Shown piece by piece: positions 35,201-43,629 of a stretch of 64,000 nucleotides of DNA. The stretch's first letter is position 1, and each line of letters starts with the position of its first letter. Where the stretch lies: assembly GCA_020848995.1 (NCBI GenBank), contig JADLHA010000048.1, positions 124,001-188,000 of the forward strand, given 5' to 3'. This stretch comes from Saprospiraceae bacterium (GTDB lineage: Bacteria; Bacteroidota; Bacteroidia; Chitinophagales; Saprospiraceae). Made by a program: the position numbers and the translations under genes. The notes under the pieces are model-generated. The model saw only the letters and a list, made by a program, of their open reading frames with translations, made no database searches and was not told the DNA's origin.

Positions 35201-36385
35201 TCAACGGCATATATCGCGGTACAAGGCAGCCCATTCCTCTCCGATCGCCTGCTCGCTGAACAACAGTGACGCCTCCTCAGCGATTGCGCGACGGTCAAAC
35301 AAAATCTGCCCCTTTGCACAATCCGCCATAGCCTTTGCCAGCGCGCCAACATCATTAACTCCTACGATGAATCCATTTCCGGTATGGATGACCTCCCCGA
35401 TTCCACCGACCCCAGAGCTCAACACAGGTGTGCCGCAGCATAAAGATTCGGCTATGACACATGGCATATTTTCTCTGTTGGAGAACAACACAAAGAGGTT
35501 TGCATTGCAATAGAACCTGGCGAGGGAGGGGCCGGTAAGCTTTCCGATCAAATGGATCTTTTCCTTAGCTGAACTCTCCAAAATCTTTTGGCGCACCAAT
35601 GTTTCATCTCTTCCGTAGCCTACTAAGTGAAGCTCCATATTCGAGACTCGTTCGGATGCAATGGTAAAGGCTTCAATGAGTCCGGTAATGTTTTTGTGGT
35701 CGTTTTTAAATTCTGAAACGTGCAGTACAATATATTTCTCTGTGGATGGTTGAACGTCAGCATACGGATGGAAGATCGAGGTGTCAACACAATTGAAAAT
35801 ACGCTTATAGTTACTGTGTTTAAGTCCATTTTGCTGCATGGACCTCCCAAGATCTTTAGAAACTGTGATCACGGCAGTTGCGAATCGCAAAATCAATTTG
35901 GTCAGCAAGAGGCCAATGCGGTCTGACCATCTGTGCATTTTTGAGAGAAAGCGCGTATTGTGTTCGATTACGACGAATGGAATTCCCCCAAACAGACGTA
36001 AAACAAACGCGAGCAAGGCGCTTCGCAACAATACGTGTACGACGATCATGCAGGGGCGGCCCTTCCTCCAGATGACTTTTAACGCATAGATGCACGAAAG
36101 CAGTAAATACAACTTCAACTTTAGAATGCGGTCAAACAATTTAAAGCCGGAAAGATGCTTGCGGTAGCATATTCTGAGTGTTAAAACGGGTAAGTTCTTA
36201 TCACCTTGTTCCCATTTCGCTTTCCAGAGCTTGATTCCACGCATAGGCTCTGATCGCAGATAAATCACTACTGCGGGAATTTTGCGATGTGCGCAGTCGA
36301 TGTGGCGTTTGATAAAAATGCCGTCCAAAGGATCGCTCTCATGGGGATACCATTTAGGGAGATGCAATACATAGGGCTCATGCAT
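35201..36385 (-). CDS. Glycosyltransferase, GT4 family
   Basis: A 394-residue glycosyltransferase of the GT-B fold. The C-terminal donor-binding domain shows YIVLHVSEFKNDHKNITGLIEAF, LVGYGRDE and the EX7E motif in SNRENMPCVIAESLCCGTPVL followed by GGIGEVI. The N-terminal domain begins LHLPKWYPHESDPLDGIFIKRH, where D-P-L-D-G-I-F is the acceptor-side loop common in group 1 enzymes. It likely transfers a sugar to a surface polysaccharide or lipid; the acceptor is unknown. Its ATG overlaps the pyrB stop (TGATG), so it is the last gene of the long minus-strand run, although its role seems unrelated. Confidence 0.9.
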   Translation of the reverse strand: MHEPYVLHLPKWYPHESDPLDGIFIKRHIDCAHRKIPAVVIYLRSEPMRGIKLWKAKWEQGDKNLPVLTLRICYRKHLSGFKLFDRILKLKLYLLLSCIYALKVIWRKGRPCMIVVHVLLRSALLAFVLRLFGGIPFVVIEHNTRFLSKMHRWSDRIGLLLTKLILRFATAVITVSKDLGRSMQQNGLKHSNYKRIFNCVDTSIFHPYADVQPSTEKYIVLHVSEFKNDHKNITGLIEAFTIASERVSNMELHLVGYGRDETLVRQKILESSAKEKIHLIGKLTGPSLARFYCNANLFVLFSNRENMPCVIAESLCCGTPVLSSGVGGIGEVIHTGNGFIVGVNDVGALAKAMADCAKGQILFDRRAIAEEASLLFSEQAIGEEWAALYRDICR

Positions 36386-37329
36386 CAGTTTACTGAACTG
36401 GAACGCGAATTAGCCAAAAGGTATAATACGGCCATGCGAACGGCAACGCCGTTTTCGACCTGATCAAGGATAATTGAGTATTTCGAATCGGCAGCGTCCG
36501 AATGAAGTTCAACTCCACGGTTAATGGGCCCTGGATGCATCAGCACCAGTTCCTTTCCAATGGCGTCAAGGCGCCTTCGGTCTATTCCAAAAAATTGCGA
36601 GTATTCCCGTATTGATGGAAAATATTGCAGTTCCATGCGTTCTGATTGGATGCGCAAAACGTTTACAACATCGGCCCAGCGCAGGGCTTCGTCGAGGTTG
36701 TACATGGTTTCAACGCCTAATGAGGCAATGTGTTTGGGGATGATGGTCGGAGGCCCGCAGACCCGGAGCGTCGCTCCCATTTTTTTCAAACACAGCAAGT
36801 TGGAAAGCGCTACCCTACTGTGCAAAATATCGCCAACGAGTAAAACTTTAACGCCCTTGATTTTTCCCATGGCCTCTTCGATAGAGAAGGCATCGAGGAG
36901 AGCTTGGGTTGGGTGCTCGTGTGTGCCATCTCCCGCATTGATCACAGAAGCCGGGACCTTTGAAGCCAGAAACTGGGCTGCTCCAACCTGTGGATGGCGC
37001 ACAACGATCATGTCGACTTTCATGGCGAGGATGTTCTGAACGGTATCCAGCAACGTTTCTCCCTTGGATACTGAAGACCCACTTGCAGAAAAATTGATTA
37101 CATCAGCCGACAATCTCTTTTCTGCAAGCTCAAATGACATCCGGGTTCGAGTGGAATTCTCAAAGAACAAGTTTGCAACCGTGATATCTCTCAGGCTAGG
37201 CACCTTTTTAATCGGACGTTGGAGTACTTCCTTGAATTGGAGGGCAACGTCTAAAATGAGCCGGATATCGTCAACCTGAAGGTCTTTGATTCCTGTGAGG
37301 TGTCTGAAATTAAGATGTGGCTCGGACAT
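36385..37329 (-). CDS. pyrB: Aspartate carbamoyltransferase catalytic subunit
   Basis: A 314-residue PyrB, which condenses carbamoyl phosphate and aspartate in pyrimidine synthesis. The carbamoyl-phosphate-binding motif FFENSTRTRMSFELA is present, as are SGSSVSKGETLLDT, HPTQALLDAFSI and HPGPINRGVEL. It has the length of the catalytic chain alone; no PyrI regulatory subunit gene is next to it. It lies 9 bp downstream of pyrR and overlaps the glycosyltransferase gene by one base. Confidence 0.98.
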   Translation of the reverse strand: MSEPHLNFRHLTGIKDLQVDDIRLILDVALQFKEVLQRPIKKVPSLRDITVANLFFENSTRTRMSFELAEKRLSADVINFSASGSSVSKGETLLDTVQNILAMKVDMIVVRHPQVGAAQFLASKVPASVINAGDGTHEHPTQALLDAFSIEEAMGKIKGVKVLLVGDILHSRVALSNLLCLKKMGATLRVCGPPTIIPKHIASLGVETMYNLDEALRWADVVNVLRIQSERMELQYFPSIREYSQFFGIDRRRLDAIGKELVLMHPGPINRGVELHSDAADSKYSIILDQVENGVAVRMAVLYLLANSRSSSVN

Positions 37330-37338
37330 AAATCAATA

Positions 37339-37893
37339 CTATATTGTTGGTGCTTCGTAAAACAATACTTTGTCCATACCACCCTCTTCAGCCAGATCAA
37401 CTTTTACATAAGATTCGTCAACCGCATCAACACATACGCCGAAGTAGTCCGCCTGGATGGGGAGCTGACGATTGAATCTTCGATCGACCAACACAAGCAA
37501 TTCAATGCTGTCGGGACGCCCATAATTTTGTAGTTCCAGCAATGCGGCCTGAATGGTTCTTCCGGTATAGAGCACGTCGTCAACAAGGAGAACATTTTTG
37601 TGGTCGATCAGAAAATTGATATCTGTTGGGTGTGCTGAAGGTAGTTTCTTGCTGAGGCGAAAATCATCGCGTGAAAAAGTGATGTCAAGCTTGCCAAAGG
37701 GCATTTGGAAGCCATGTTTGAGTTCAATCAACCGCTTATGAATTCTCCCAGCAAGAATAGCTCCCTTGTGCTGAATGCCAATCATGCAGGTATCGGTTGA
37801 TTGGCCATGCCTTTCCAGTATTTGGTGGCAAAGCCGATCAATTACCAGATTAAATTGACGTTCCGACAACAGGGTTTTATATTTTTTGCGCAT
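37339..37893 (-). CDS. pyrR: PyrR bifunctional pyrimidine regulator / uracil phosphoribosyltransferase
   Basis: A 184-residue PyrR with a type I phosphoribosyltransferase fold. The PRPP-binding motif VLLVDDVLYTGRTIQAAL is at about 104-121, with GIQHKGAILAGRI (about 39-51) and TFSRDDF (about 73-79) in the expected places. In other bacteria PyrR binds UMP-charged pyr mRNA and controls attenuation, and can make UMP from uracil. Here it is in the middle of an operon, upstream of pyrB, and no attenuator hairpin is visible in the few bases between glnS and pyrR. A regulatory role on RNA is therefore inferred only from the family. Confidence 0.94.
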   Translation of the reverse strand: MRKKYKTLLSERQFNLVIDRLCHQILERHGQSTDTCMIGIQHKGAILAGRIHKRLIELKHGFQMPFGKLDITFSRDDFRLSKKLPSAHPTDINFLIDHKNVLLVDDVLYTGRTIQAALLELQNYGRPDSIELLVLVDRRFNRQLPIQADYFGVCVDAVDESYVKVDLAEEGGMDKVLFYEAPTI

Positions 37894-37896
37894 CGA

Positions 37897-39567
37897 CTAA
37901 TCGGTCTTCTGTTTTGATTTGGCCCATCCGTCTTTCAAGGTAACTGTTCGGTTAAAAACAGGTACTCCACTCTTGGAATCGGGATCTGATTTGAAATAAC
38001 CCAGGCGCACAAATTGGTAGTGTTGATCCGGTTCTGGTTGCATAAGGGATGCTTCAGCCTTTGCATATTTCTCAATTTTCAATGAATCCGGGTTGATGAA
38101 TTGCATAAAATCATCTTTACTGTTAGGATCCTCTACGCTAAACAACCGGTCATAAAGTCTGAGCTCGACATCCACGCTGGTAGAGGCCTCCACCCAATGA
38201 ATTGTGGATTTCACCTTAATTCCCGAATGGTCACTGCCACTGCGGCTTTCCGGGATATGAGAACATTGCAGTTCAACAATGTGCCCTTGAGTATCTTTGA
38301 CGACTTTATTGCAGATGATGATGTAGGCACCTTTGAGTCGAACCATACCGCCAGGCTTTAGTCTGAAAAAGTTGGATGGGGCATTCTCCATAAAGTCTTC
38401 CCGTTCGATGTACAAATTGCGACTAAAATTTACTGAGCGAGACCCACTGCTTTCATCTTCCGGATTATTTTCAATTTCAACTTGTTCACCTTCTTGATTG
38501 TAATCCGTTAACGTGAGACGCAACGGATCTTTTACGACCATCTTTCTGAGGGCTATTTTGTTAAGGTCTTCACGCACTGAATGCTCGAGCAGTGATAAAT
38601 CAATAACATTGTCTCTTTTGGCAACCCCAACTAAACTGGCAAAGTTTCTGATCGATGCCGGCGTATATCCTTTCCGTCTAAATGCTGCAATGGTCGGCAT
38701 CCGCGGGTCATCCCATCCTTCAACAAGTCCCTCGTTTACAATTTTGAGCAACTTGCGTTTGGACATTACTGTATAACTCAGATTCAACCGGGCGAATTCA
38801 TACTGTTGTGATGGGAAAATGCCCAATTCACGGATGAACCAATTGTAAAGCGGTTTGTGATTTTCAAACTCAAGGGTGCAAATGGAGTGGGTTATTCCCT
38901 CAATGGAATCACATTGGCCGTGAGCAAAATCGTACATTGGATAAATGCACCACTTGTTTCCTGTGCGGTGGTGCTCTTTGTACAGGATCCGGTAGAGCAC
39001 GGGATCGCGGAGGTGCATGTTCGGCGAAGTCATATCGATTTTTGCGCGGAGGACCCTGCTGCCTTCAGGAAATTCGCCTGCGCGCATGCGCAAAAACAGT
39101 TGCCGGTTCTCCTCGGGTGGACGATTGCGATAAGGACTTTCAATTCCTGATTCCGTTGGCCCCTTTTTTAAGGAAGCTATATCTTCCGAAGAGCTGTCAT
39201 CAACATAGGCTTTCCCGGAATCTATGAGCTGCAAAGCAAATTGAAAGAGGCGTTCAAAATAATCAGAAGCAAAATATTCCCGGTCATCCCAATCAAATCC
39301 CAGCCACCGGATGTCGGTTTTGATCGCCTCTACGTACTCGGTGTCCTCCGTCACCGGGTTGGTATCATCAAACCTGAGGTTGGCCTTTCCCTTATATTTA
39401 ACAGCCAGTCCAAAATTCAGGCAGATGGATTTTGCGTGACCAATATGGAGGTAACCGTTGGGCTCTGGAGGAAAACGCGTATGCACCCTGCCACCATGTT
39501 TCCCATTCCGGATATCTTCTTCGATGATCTCCTCTATAAAATTGAGCGTTTTTTTTGAGTCTTCCAT
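37897..39567 (-). CDS. glnS: Glutaminyl-tRNA synthetase
   Basis: A 556-residue GlnRS that charges tRNA(Gln). The class I HIGH motif is [12 protein letters not shown] (around residues 31-42) and the KMSK-like loop is [17 protein letters not shown] and [15 protein letters not shown] (shown in short as DDPRMPT) are GlnRS/GluRS features. Beta-barrel anticodon-binding domains fill the C-terminal part. It follows argS by 9 bp and precedes pyrR by 3 bp. Presence of GlnRS means that at least part of Gln-tRNA is formed directly rather than by the transamidation route. Confidence 0.97.
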   Translation of the reverse strand: MEDSKKTLNFIEEIIEEDIRNGKHGGRVHTRFPPEPNGYLHIGHAKSICLNFGLAVKYKGKANLRFDDTNPVTEDTEYVEAIKTDIRWLGFDWDDREYFASDYFERLFQFALQLIDSGKAYVDDSSSEDIASLKKGPTESGIESPYRNRPPEENRQLFLRMRAGEFPEGSRVLRAKIDMTSPNMHLRDPVLYRILYKEHHRTGNKWCIYPMYDFAHGQCDSIEGITHSICTLEFENHKPLYNWFIRELGIFPSQQYEFARLNLSYTVMSKRKLLKIVNEGLVEGWDDPRMPTIAAFRRKGYTPASIRNFASLVGVAKRDNVIDLSLLEHSVREDLNKIALRKMVVKDPLRLTLTDYNQEGEQVEIENNPEDESSGSRSVNFSRNLYIEREDFMENAPSNFFRLKPGGMVRLKGAYIIICNKVVKDTQGHIVELQCSHIPESRSGSDHSGIKVKSTIHWVEASTSVDVELRLYDRLFSVEDPNSKDDFMQFINPDSLKIEKYAKAEASLMQPEPDQHYQFVRLGYFKSDPDSKSGVPVFNRTVTLKDGWAKSKQKTD

Positions 39568-39576
39568 GAAAAATAA

Positions 39577-41409
39577 TTACATCCGATCGGGCATATCGAT
39601 ACCGAGACACTCCATACCATGTTTTAGCGTTTCTGCAATGCAACGGCAGAGTTCTATACGGAAAACAATGATTGACGGTGATTCTGCACTCAATATGCTG
39701 TGATCGTGATAGTAGCGATGGAATTGTTTGGCTAGGCTGTAAAGGTAATTGGCAAGATTGGAGGGGTCAAGATCATCCGATGAAGTCCGGATGACTTCTC
39801 CGTATGACATGAGTGACTGAATCAGATTGCGCTCTGGACGCAAAAGGGCTATTGCTTCTGGTTCAGGTGGTGTCATTTCCCTGCCCTTCCTCAGTATGGA
39901 TTGTATTCGGACATACGCATTGACAATATAAGGCCCTGTATGCCCCTGCATGTCGACCGATTCCTTAGGATCAAACAGCATGCGCTTTTTGGGATGCACC
40001 TTGAGGATAAAGTACTTCAATGCTGCTTTTCCAATGAGTTGGCAAATGCGTTCTTGTTCCTCGTCTGATAACATTGCGAGTTCACCACGTTCTGCAGCAG
40101 AATTACGCGCTTCATCAACAACGGATTCAACCAGGTCGTCTGCATCCACGACATTTCCTTCACGGGATTTCATGCGGCCTTCTGGGAGATCGACCATACC
40201 ATATGACAGGTGGTGCAGTTGATCTGCATAGGGTTCTTTCAGAAGCCGGAGCGTCTCGAACAAGACTTTGAAATGGTAGTCCTGTTCGTCACCTACTACA
40301 TAAATATAGCGATCTGCCTGATGCCTGCGATGACGTTCCCGGGCAGTGCCAAGATCCTGCGTGATATAAAGGCTGGTGCCATCATTGCGCATGATTATCT
40401 TTTTGTCCAGCCCTGACGCTGTCAAATCGATCCAAACAGCACCGGATTTATCTTTTTCAAAGATTCCACGTGACAGGCCATCAACGACGATGCCTTTCCC
40501 CAGAAGGTAGGTTTCCGACTCGTAGTCTGTATGATCAAAACGGACGTTCAATTTCTCATAAGTCTGGCGAAAGCCGTCGTAAACCCATTGGTTCATCATA
40601 GACCAAAGTGCAATCACTTCGGGATCCCCGGATTCCCATTGGAGCAGAAGCTGCCTTACTTCCCTGCCCAGGATGCTATGTTCATTGAAATATTCATTCT
40701 TAAATTTTGAGAAAAATTCCTCTGGAGACCTTGAAGAGCCCCGCTCCAAGTACATGCTTTGGGCCAACTCGGATTGTGTCCAAATGTCGTATTCCTCTTT
40801 GAACCTGGCTTCAAAGAGAACATAGTAATCGCCAACAAAATGGTCGGATTTGATTCCTGTGGATTGAGGGGTTTTGCCTGAGCCCCATTTTTTCCACGCG
40901 AGCATGCTCTTGCAGATGGCTACACCACGGTCATTGATCACCTGAGCCGTTTGAGAAACATAGCCGGCGGCATGGGTAATCTTATATACCGACCAGCCAA
41001 GCAGGATGTTTCGGATATGCCCGAGGTGGAGGGGTTTATTGGTGTTTGGGCTACAGTATTCGATGAGGACCTTTCCTTTGGGCAAATTAGGCTTGATGCG
41101 CTCTGAAACGGGCATGCCTTTCAATTGAGCGAACTGTTCCAGCCAGTGCTGGTCGGGTAACGAAAAATTAAAATACCCTTTGACGACGTTAAAACTGACA
41201 ATAGCCCCGTTTTCTTTGAGTGCAGATCCCAGTCGATGCCCGAGCACTTCGGGGGAAATGCCGAGTTTTTTAACCCAGGGAAATAAAATGAGCGTATAGT
41301 CTTCCTGAAATTGCGGGTTACAGACCTGAAGGATCAGATCGTCGTTTTCCGTTGCAATGCCAAAAAGATCCCTAAATGCATCCTGAAAGCGCGTCGTAAA
41401 AGCAGCCAT
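39577..41409 (-). CDS. argS: Arginyl-tRNA synthetase
   Basis: A 610-residue ArgRS. The N-terminal additional domain (1-110) precedes the catalytic domain, in which SPNTNKPLHLGHIRN is the HIGH signature and MKSREGNVVDADDL replaces the KMSK loop, as expected for this enzyme. The C-terminal helical anticodon-binding domain (about 485-610) ends with CLGIDMPDRM. It charges tRNA(Arg). It lies 21 bp downstream of rsmD and 9 bp upstream of glnS in the same run. Confidence 0.97.
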   Translation of the reverse strand: MAAFTTRFQDAFRDLFGIATENDDLILQVCNPQFQEDYTLILFPWVKKLGISPEVLGHRLGSALKENGAIVSFNVVKGYFNFSLPDQHWLEQFAQLKGMPVSERIKPNLPKGKVLIEYCSPNTNKPLHLGHIRNILLGWSVYKITHAAGYVSQTAQVINDRGVAICKSMLAWKKWGSGKTPQSTGIKSDHFVGDYYVLFEARFKEEYDIWTQSELAQSMYLERGSSRSPEEFFSKFKNEYFNEHSILGREVRQLLLQWESGDPEVIALWSMMNQWVYDGFRQTYEKLNVRFDHTDYESETYLLGKGIVVDGLSRGIFEKDKSGAVWIDLTASGLDKKIIMRNDGTSLYITQDLGTARERHRRHQADRYIYVVGDEQDYHFKVLFETLRLLKEPYADQLHHLSYGMVDLPEGRMKSREGNVVDADDLVESVVDEARNSAAERGELAMLSDEEQERICQLIGKAALKYFILKVHPKKRMLFDPKESVDMQGHTGPYIVNAYVRIQSILRKGREMTPPEPEAIALLRPERNLIQSLMSYGEVIRTSSDDLDPSNLANYLYSLAKQFHRYYHDHSILSAESPSIIVFRIELCRCIAETLKHGMECLGIDMPDRM

Positions 41410-41430
41410 GGACCCTGCAAAATTACAAAA

Positions 41431-41970
41431 CTATCCGGTAAAAAAGCTGAAAATGGTTTGACCATAATGAGTTGACTTCCAAAAGTTTGGGTGTTTAGAG
41501 AATCCATGATGGGGATTGTGTTCGAGGACAAACAGGCCACCGGGCTTCAGTCTGCGGCTATGTAGGATTTGGTCGGGAATGTCATCGAGGCCTTTCATCC
41601 CATAGGGTGGACCGGCAAAGATGTAGTCGAAGAGCTCGTTCGATGTGCTTATAAAAGCCAGGTAATCCATATGGCAAATTTCAATGGAGGATGGAATTCC
41701 CCAATCTGAAATGAGTTTCCGCAAAAAGTGAACACAGGGGCGATGCCGGTCAACATAAACGACCCGTTCGCAACCTCTTGAGACCAGCTCCAGACTGTGC
41801 GCTCCGCTGCCTCCGAAAAGATCCAGCGCTGAGATGTTCACAAAATTGAGGTGGTTGGTCAGGATATTGAACAGGCCTTGCCTGGCAATGTCGGTGGTTG
41901 GCCGGGTTGGCCACTTTCCCGCCGGCGGAAAGAACGTTCTTCCACGCAATTGTCCCCCACTGATGCGCAT
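41431..41970 (-). CDS. rsmD: 16S rRNA (guanine-N2)-methyltransferase RsmD-like, altered catalytic motif
   Basis: A 179-residue RsmD homologue that should methylate G966 (E. coli numbering) of 16S rRNA using S-adenosylmethionine. The start MRISGGQLRGRTFFPP, RPTTDIARQGLFNIL and the SAM-binding ALDLFGGSGAHSLELVSRG fit the family. The catalytic motif, normally (D/N)PPY, reads AGPPYG, with glycine 120 (codon GGT, 41611-41613) in the catalytic position; a one-base change would restore aspartate. It lies 5 bp downstream of a DUF3822-like gene, a usual neighbour in Bacteroidota, and leads into argS. It may be inactive or carry a sequencing error. Confidence 0.88.
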   Translation of the reverse strand: MRISGGQLRGRTFFPPAGKWPTRPTTDIARQGLFNILTNHLNFVNISALDLFGGSGAHSLELVSRGCERVVYVDRHRPCVHFLRKLISDWGIPSSIEICHMDYLAFISTSNELFDYIFAGPPYGMKGLDDIPDQILHSRRLKPGGLFVLEHNPHHGFSKHPNFWKSTHYGQTIFSFFTG

Positions 41971-41975
41971 CCCTG

Positions 41976-42533
41976 TTAGGGTGAAAAGTGAAAGGGTTGA
42001 ACTCTGGGACTTGGAAAATAACGCCTCAGAAACTGCACCAGCATAGAATCCGGGAGGATTTCACCGCTGATGTACAATGGATCCATTTCAGGATTCAGGC
42101 CAGAATGAGAATATGCCTGCAACAAATGGTAAAGTACGTCTTCCGGCAGATCAAACGGGTGTATGCTCGTGAACAACAAATCGTCGGCCCTGTGCGAAAA
42201 GCAGGCCACCCGTTTCCGGTCTATAATGCAGCAAACATGAGCTGAGGCAGGGTTCTCGTAATTTGACCGTACAGCCGGCAACCATTCAAATACGTGAGAC
42301 AGATCCTCAAAAAGCTGATCAGAACCTGCTGAAACTCCCCGGACTAAAAATGCAAGTTTTTGGCTACTCGAGGGAATGGTATGGATCAGCCAGGTGCTTC
42401 CGGGCGTTTTGTGGATCAGGTGTTCCTCTTCAATGATCCCGTCAGCGGGCAGAAATAGGTAATCCCTGGTAAAACTGACATTCAGAAGCCCTTTTACGCT
42501 ATAATCATTTGACCAATAATCGCGGGAATCCAT
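41976..42533 (-). CDS. DUF3822-like protein, short
   Basis: A 185-residue protein with no signal peptide. Segments such as AFLVRGVSAGSDQLFEDLSH and HVCCIIDRKRVACFSHRADDLLFTS are consistent with DUF3822, a Bacteroidota family with an actin-like ATPase fold that commonly sits just upstream of rsmD, as here (5 bp gap). It is shorter than the roughly 260 residues I expect for the family, so it may have lost part of one subdomain. The assignment leans on context and is tentative. It is the first gene of a seven-gene minus-strand run. Confidence 0.55.
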   Translation of the reverse strand: MDSRDYWSNDYSVKGLLNVSFTRDYLFLPADGIIEEEHLIHKTPGSTWLIHTIPSSSQKLAFLVRGVSAGSDQLFEDLSHVFEWLPAVRSNYENPASAHVCCIIDRKRVACFSHRADDLLFTSIHPFDLPEDVLYHLLQAYSHSGLNPEMDPLYISGEILPDSMLVQFLRRYFPSPRVQPFHFSP

Positions 42534-42578
42534 AATGGTTTGCCTTTTTAGGACAAGATCTTGAGCCGGTAAAAGTAA

Positions 42579-42586
42579 TACCTTTG
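42579..42586 (+). promoter_or_regulatory. -7 promoter box for tsaD
   Basis: TACCTTTG, with a TTG 15 bp upstream (shorter spacing than usual). It lies 20 bp before the GTG start. Confidence 0.45.
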
Positions 42587-42606
42587 ACCCAAATTTTATG
42601 ATTTAG

Positions 42607-43629
42607 GTGGAGCGTGGAACGATCTACATACTTGGAATTGAAACCTCCTGCGACGATACGTCAGTTGCCATCGTGAGTGATGGTGCAGTGTTGGCCAATT
42701 TTACGACGAGCCAGTGGATTCATGAAAAATTTGGGGGCGTGGTGCCTGAATATGCATCGCGTTTTCATGTTGAAGCCATAGCTGAGATGGCCGAAATGGC
42801 GCTCAATGCTGCAAAACTCAACATCGATCAGATTCACGCGGTCGCCGTTACCAACGGCCCTGGATTAATGGGGTCACTCCTTGTTGGACTCAGTTTCGCC
42901 AAGGGCTTGTGCCTGTCGCTCGGAATTCCCCTTATTGCCATTAACCACCTCCAGGCCCATGCCATGTCTTTATTTATCGAGGAAAACGCTGCATTTCCCC
43001 TGCTTTGTCTCACCGTGAGTGGAGGGCATACGCAGTTGCTGCTGATGCGGAATGCATGCGAAATAGAATTACTGGGTCAAACGCTCGACGATGCTGCCGG
43101 AGAGGCTTTTGACAAAACCGGAAAACTATTGGGCTTACCCTACCCTGCCGGTCCTTGGATGGATAAATATGCAGCTCTTGGAACCGCCTCGTTTGATTTT
43201 CCGCTTTCACAGACACCGCGATTTGACTATAGTTTCAGCGGTATAAAAACAAGTGTTCTCTACTTTTTGAAAAAGCAACTCGCCCAATCACCAGAGTTCA
43301 TAGAGAAACACCGCAATGATCTTTGCGCTTCTATTCAACAGGCAATTGTAAGAATGCTTACGGCGAAGTTGATCCTGGCCGCTGAAGCATTTGGAGTCAG
43401 AAACATAGGCGTGGCCGGTGGCGTAAGTGCGAATTCTGGATTGCGCCGGGAACTCAATGATTTGGCTTTACAAAAGGGGTGGAAGCTTTTCATTCCTAAA
43501 ATGGCCTATTGTACCGACAACGCAGCCATGATCGCAAGTCTGGGTTACAAAAAATACCTGCGTGGAGAATTTTCTAACCTGGAGACACCTGCTTTGGCAA
43601 GATTCCCTGTCACTGAAGCGAAAGTATAG
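42607..43629 (+). CDS. tsaD: tRNA N6-threonylcarbamoyladenosine transferase subunit TsaD
   Basis: A 340-residue TsaD (Kae1/OSGEP family), which transfers the threonylcarbamoyl group to A37 of tRNAs that read ANN codons. Metal and nucleotide-binding motifs are visible: GIETSCDDTSVAIV, NHLQAHAMS (HxxxH-type metal site), TVSGGHTQL, GEAFDKTGKLLGLPYPAGP and GGVSANSGLR. The GTG at 42607 is the start: it leaves IYILGIETSCDD at the usual distance, and no ATG precedes it in frame. The 3' end overlaps mutS2 by 20 bp on the opposite strand. Confidence 0.97.
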   Translation: MERGTIYILGIETSCDDTSVAIVSDGAVLANFTTSQWIHEKFGGVVPEYASRFHVEAIAEMAEMALNAAKLNIDQIHAVAVTNGPGLMGSLLVGLSFAKGLCLSLGIPLIAINHLQAHAMSLFIEENAAFPLLCLTVSGGHTQLLLMRNACEIELLGQTLDDAAGEAFDKTGKLLGLPYPAGPWMDKYAALGTASFDFPLSQTPRFDYSFSGIKTSVLYFLKKQLAQSPEFIEKHRNDLCASIQQAIVRMLTAKLILAAEAFGVRNIGVAGGVSANSGLRRELNDLALQKGWKLFIPKMAYCTDNAAMIASLGYKKYLRGEFSNLETPALARFPVTEAKV

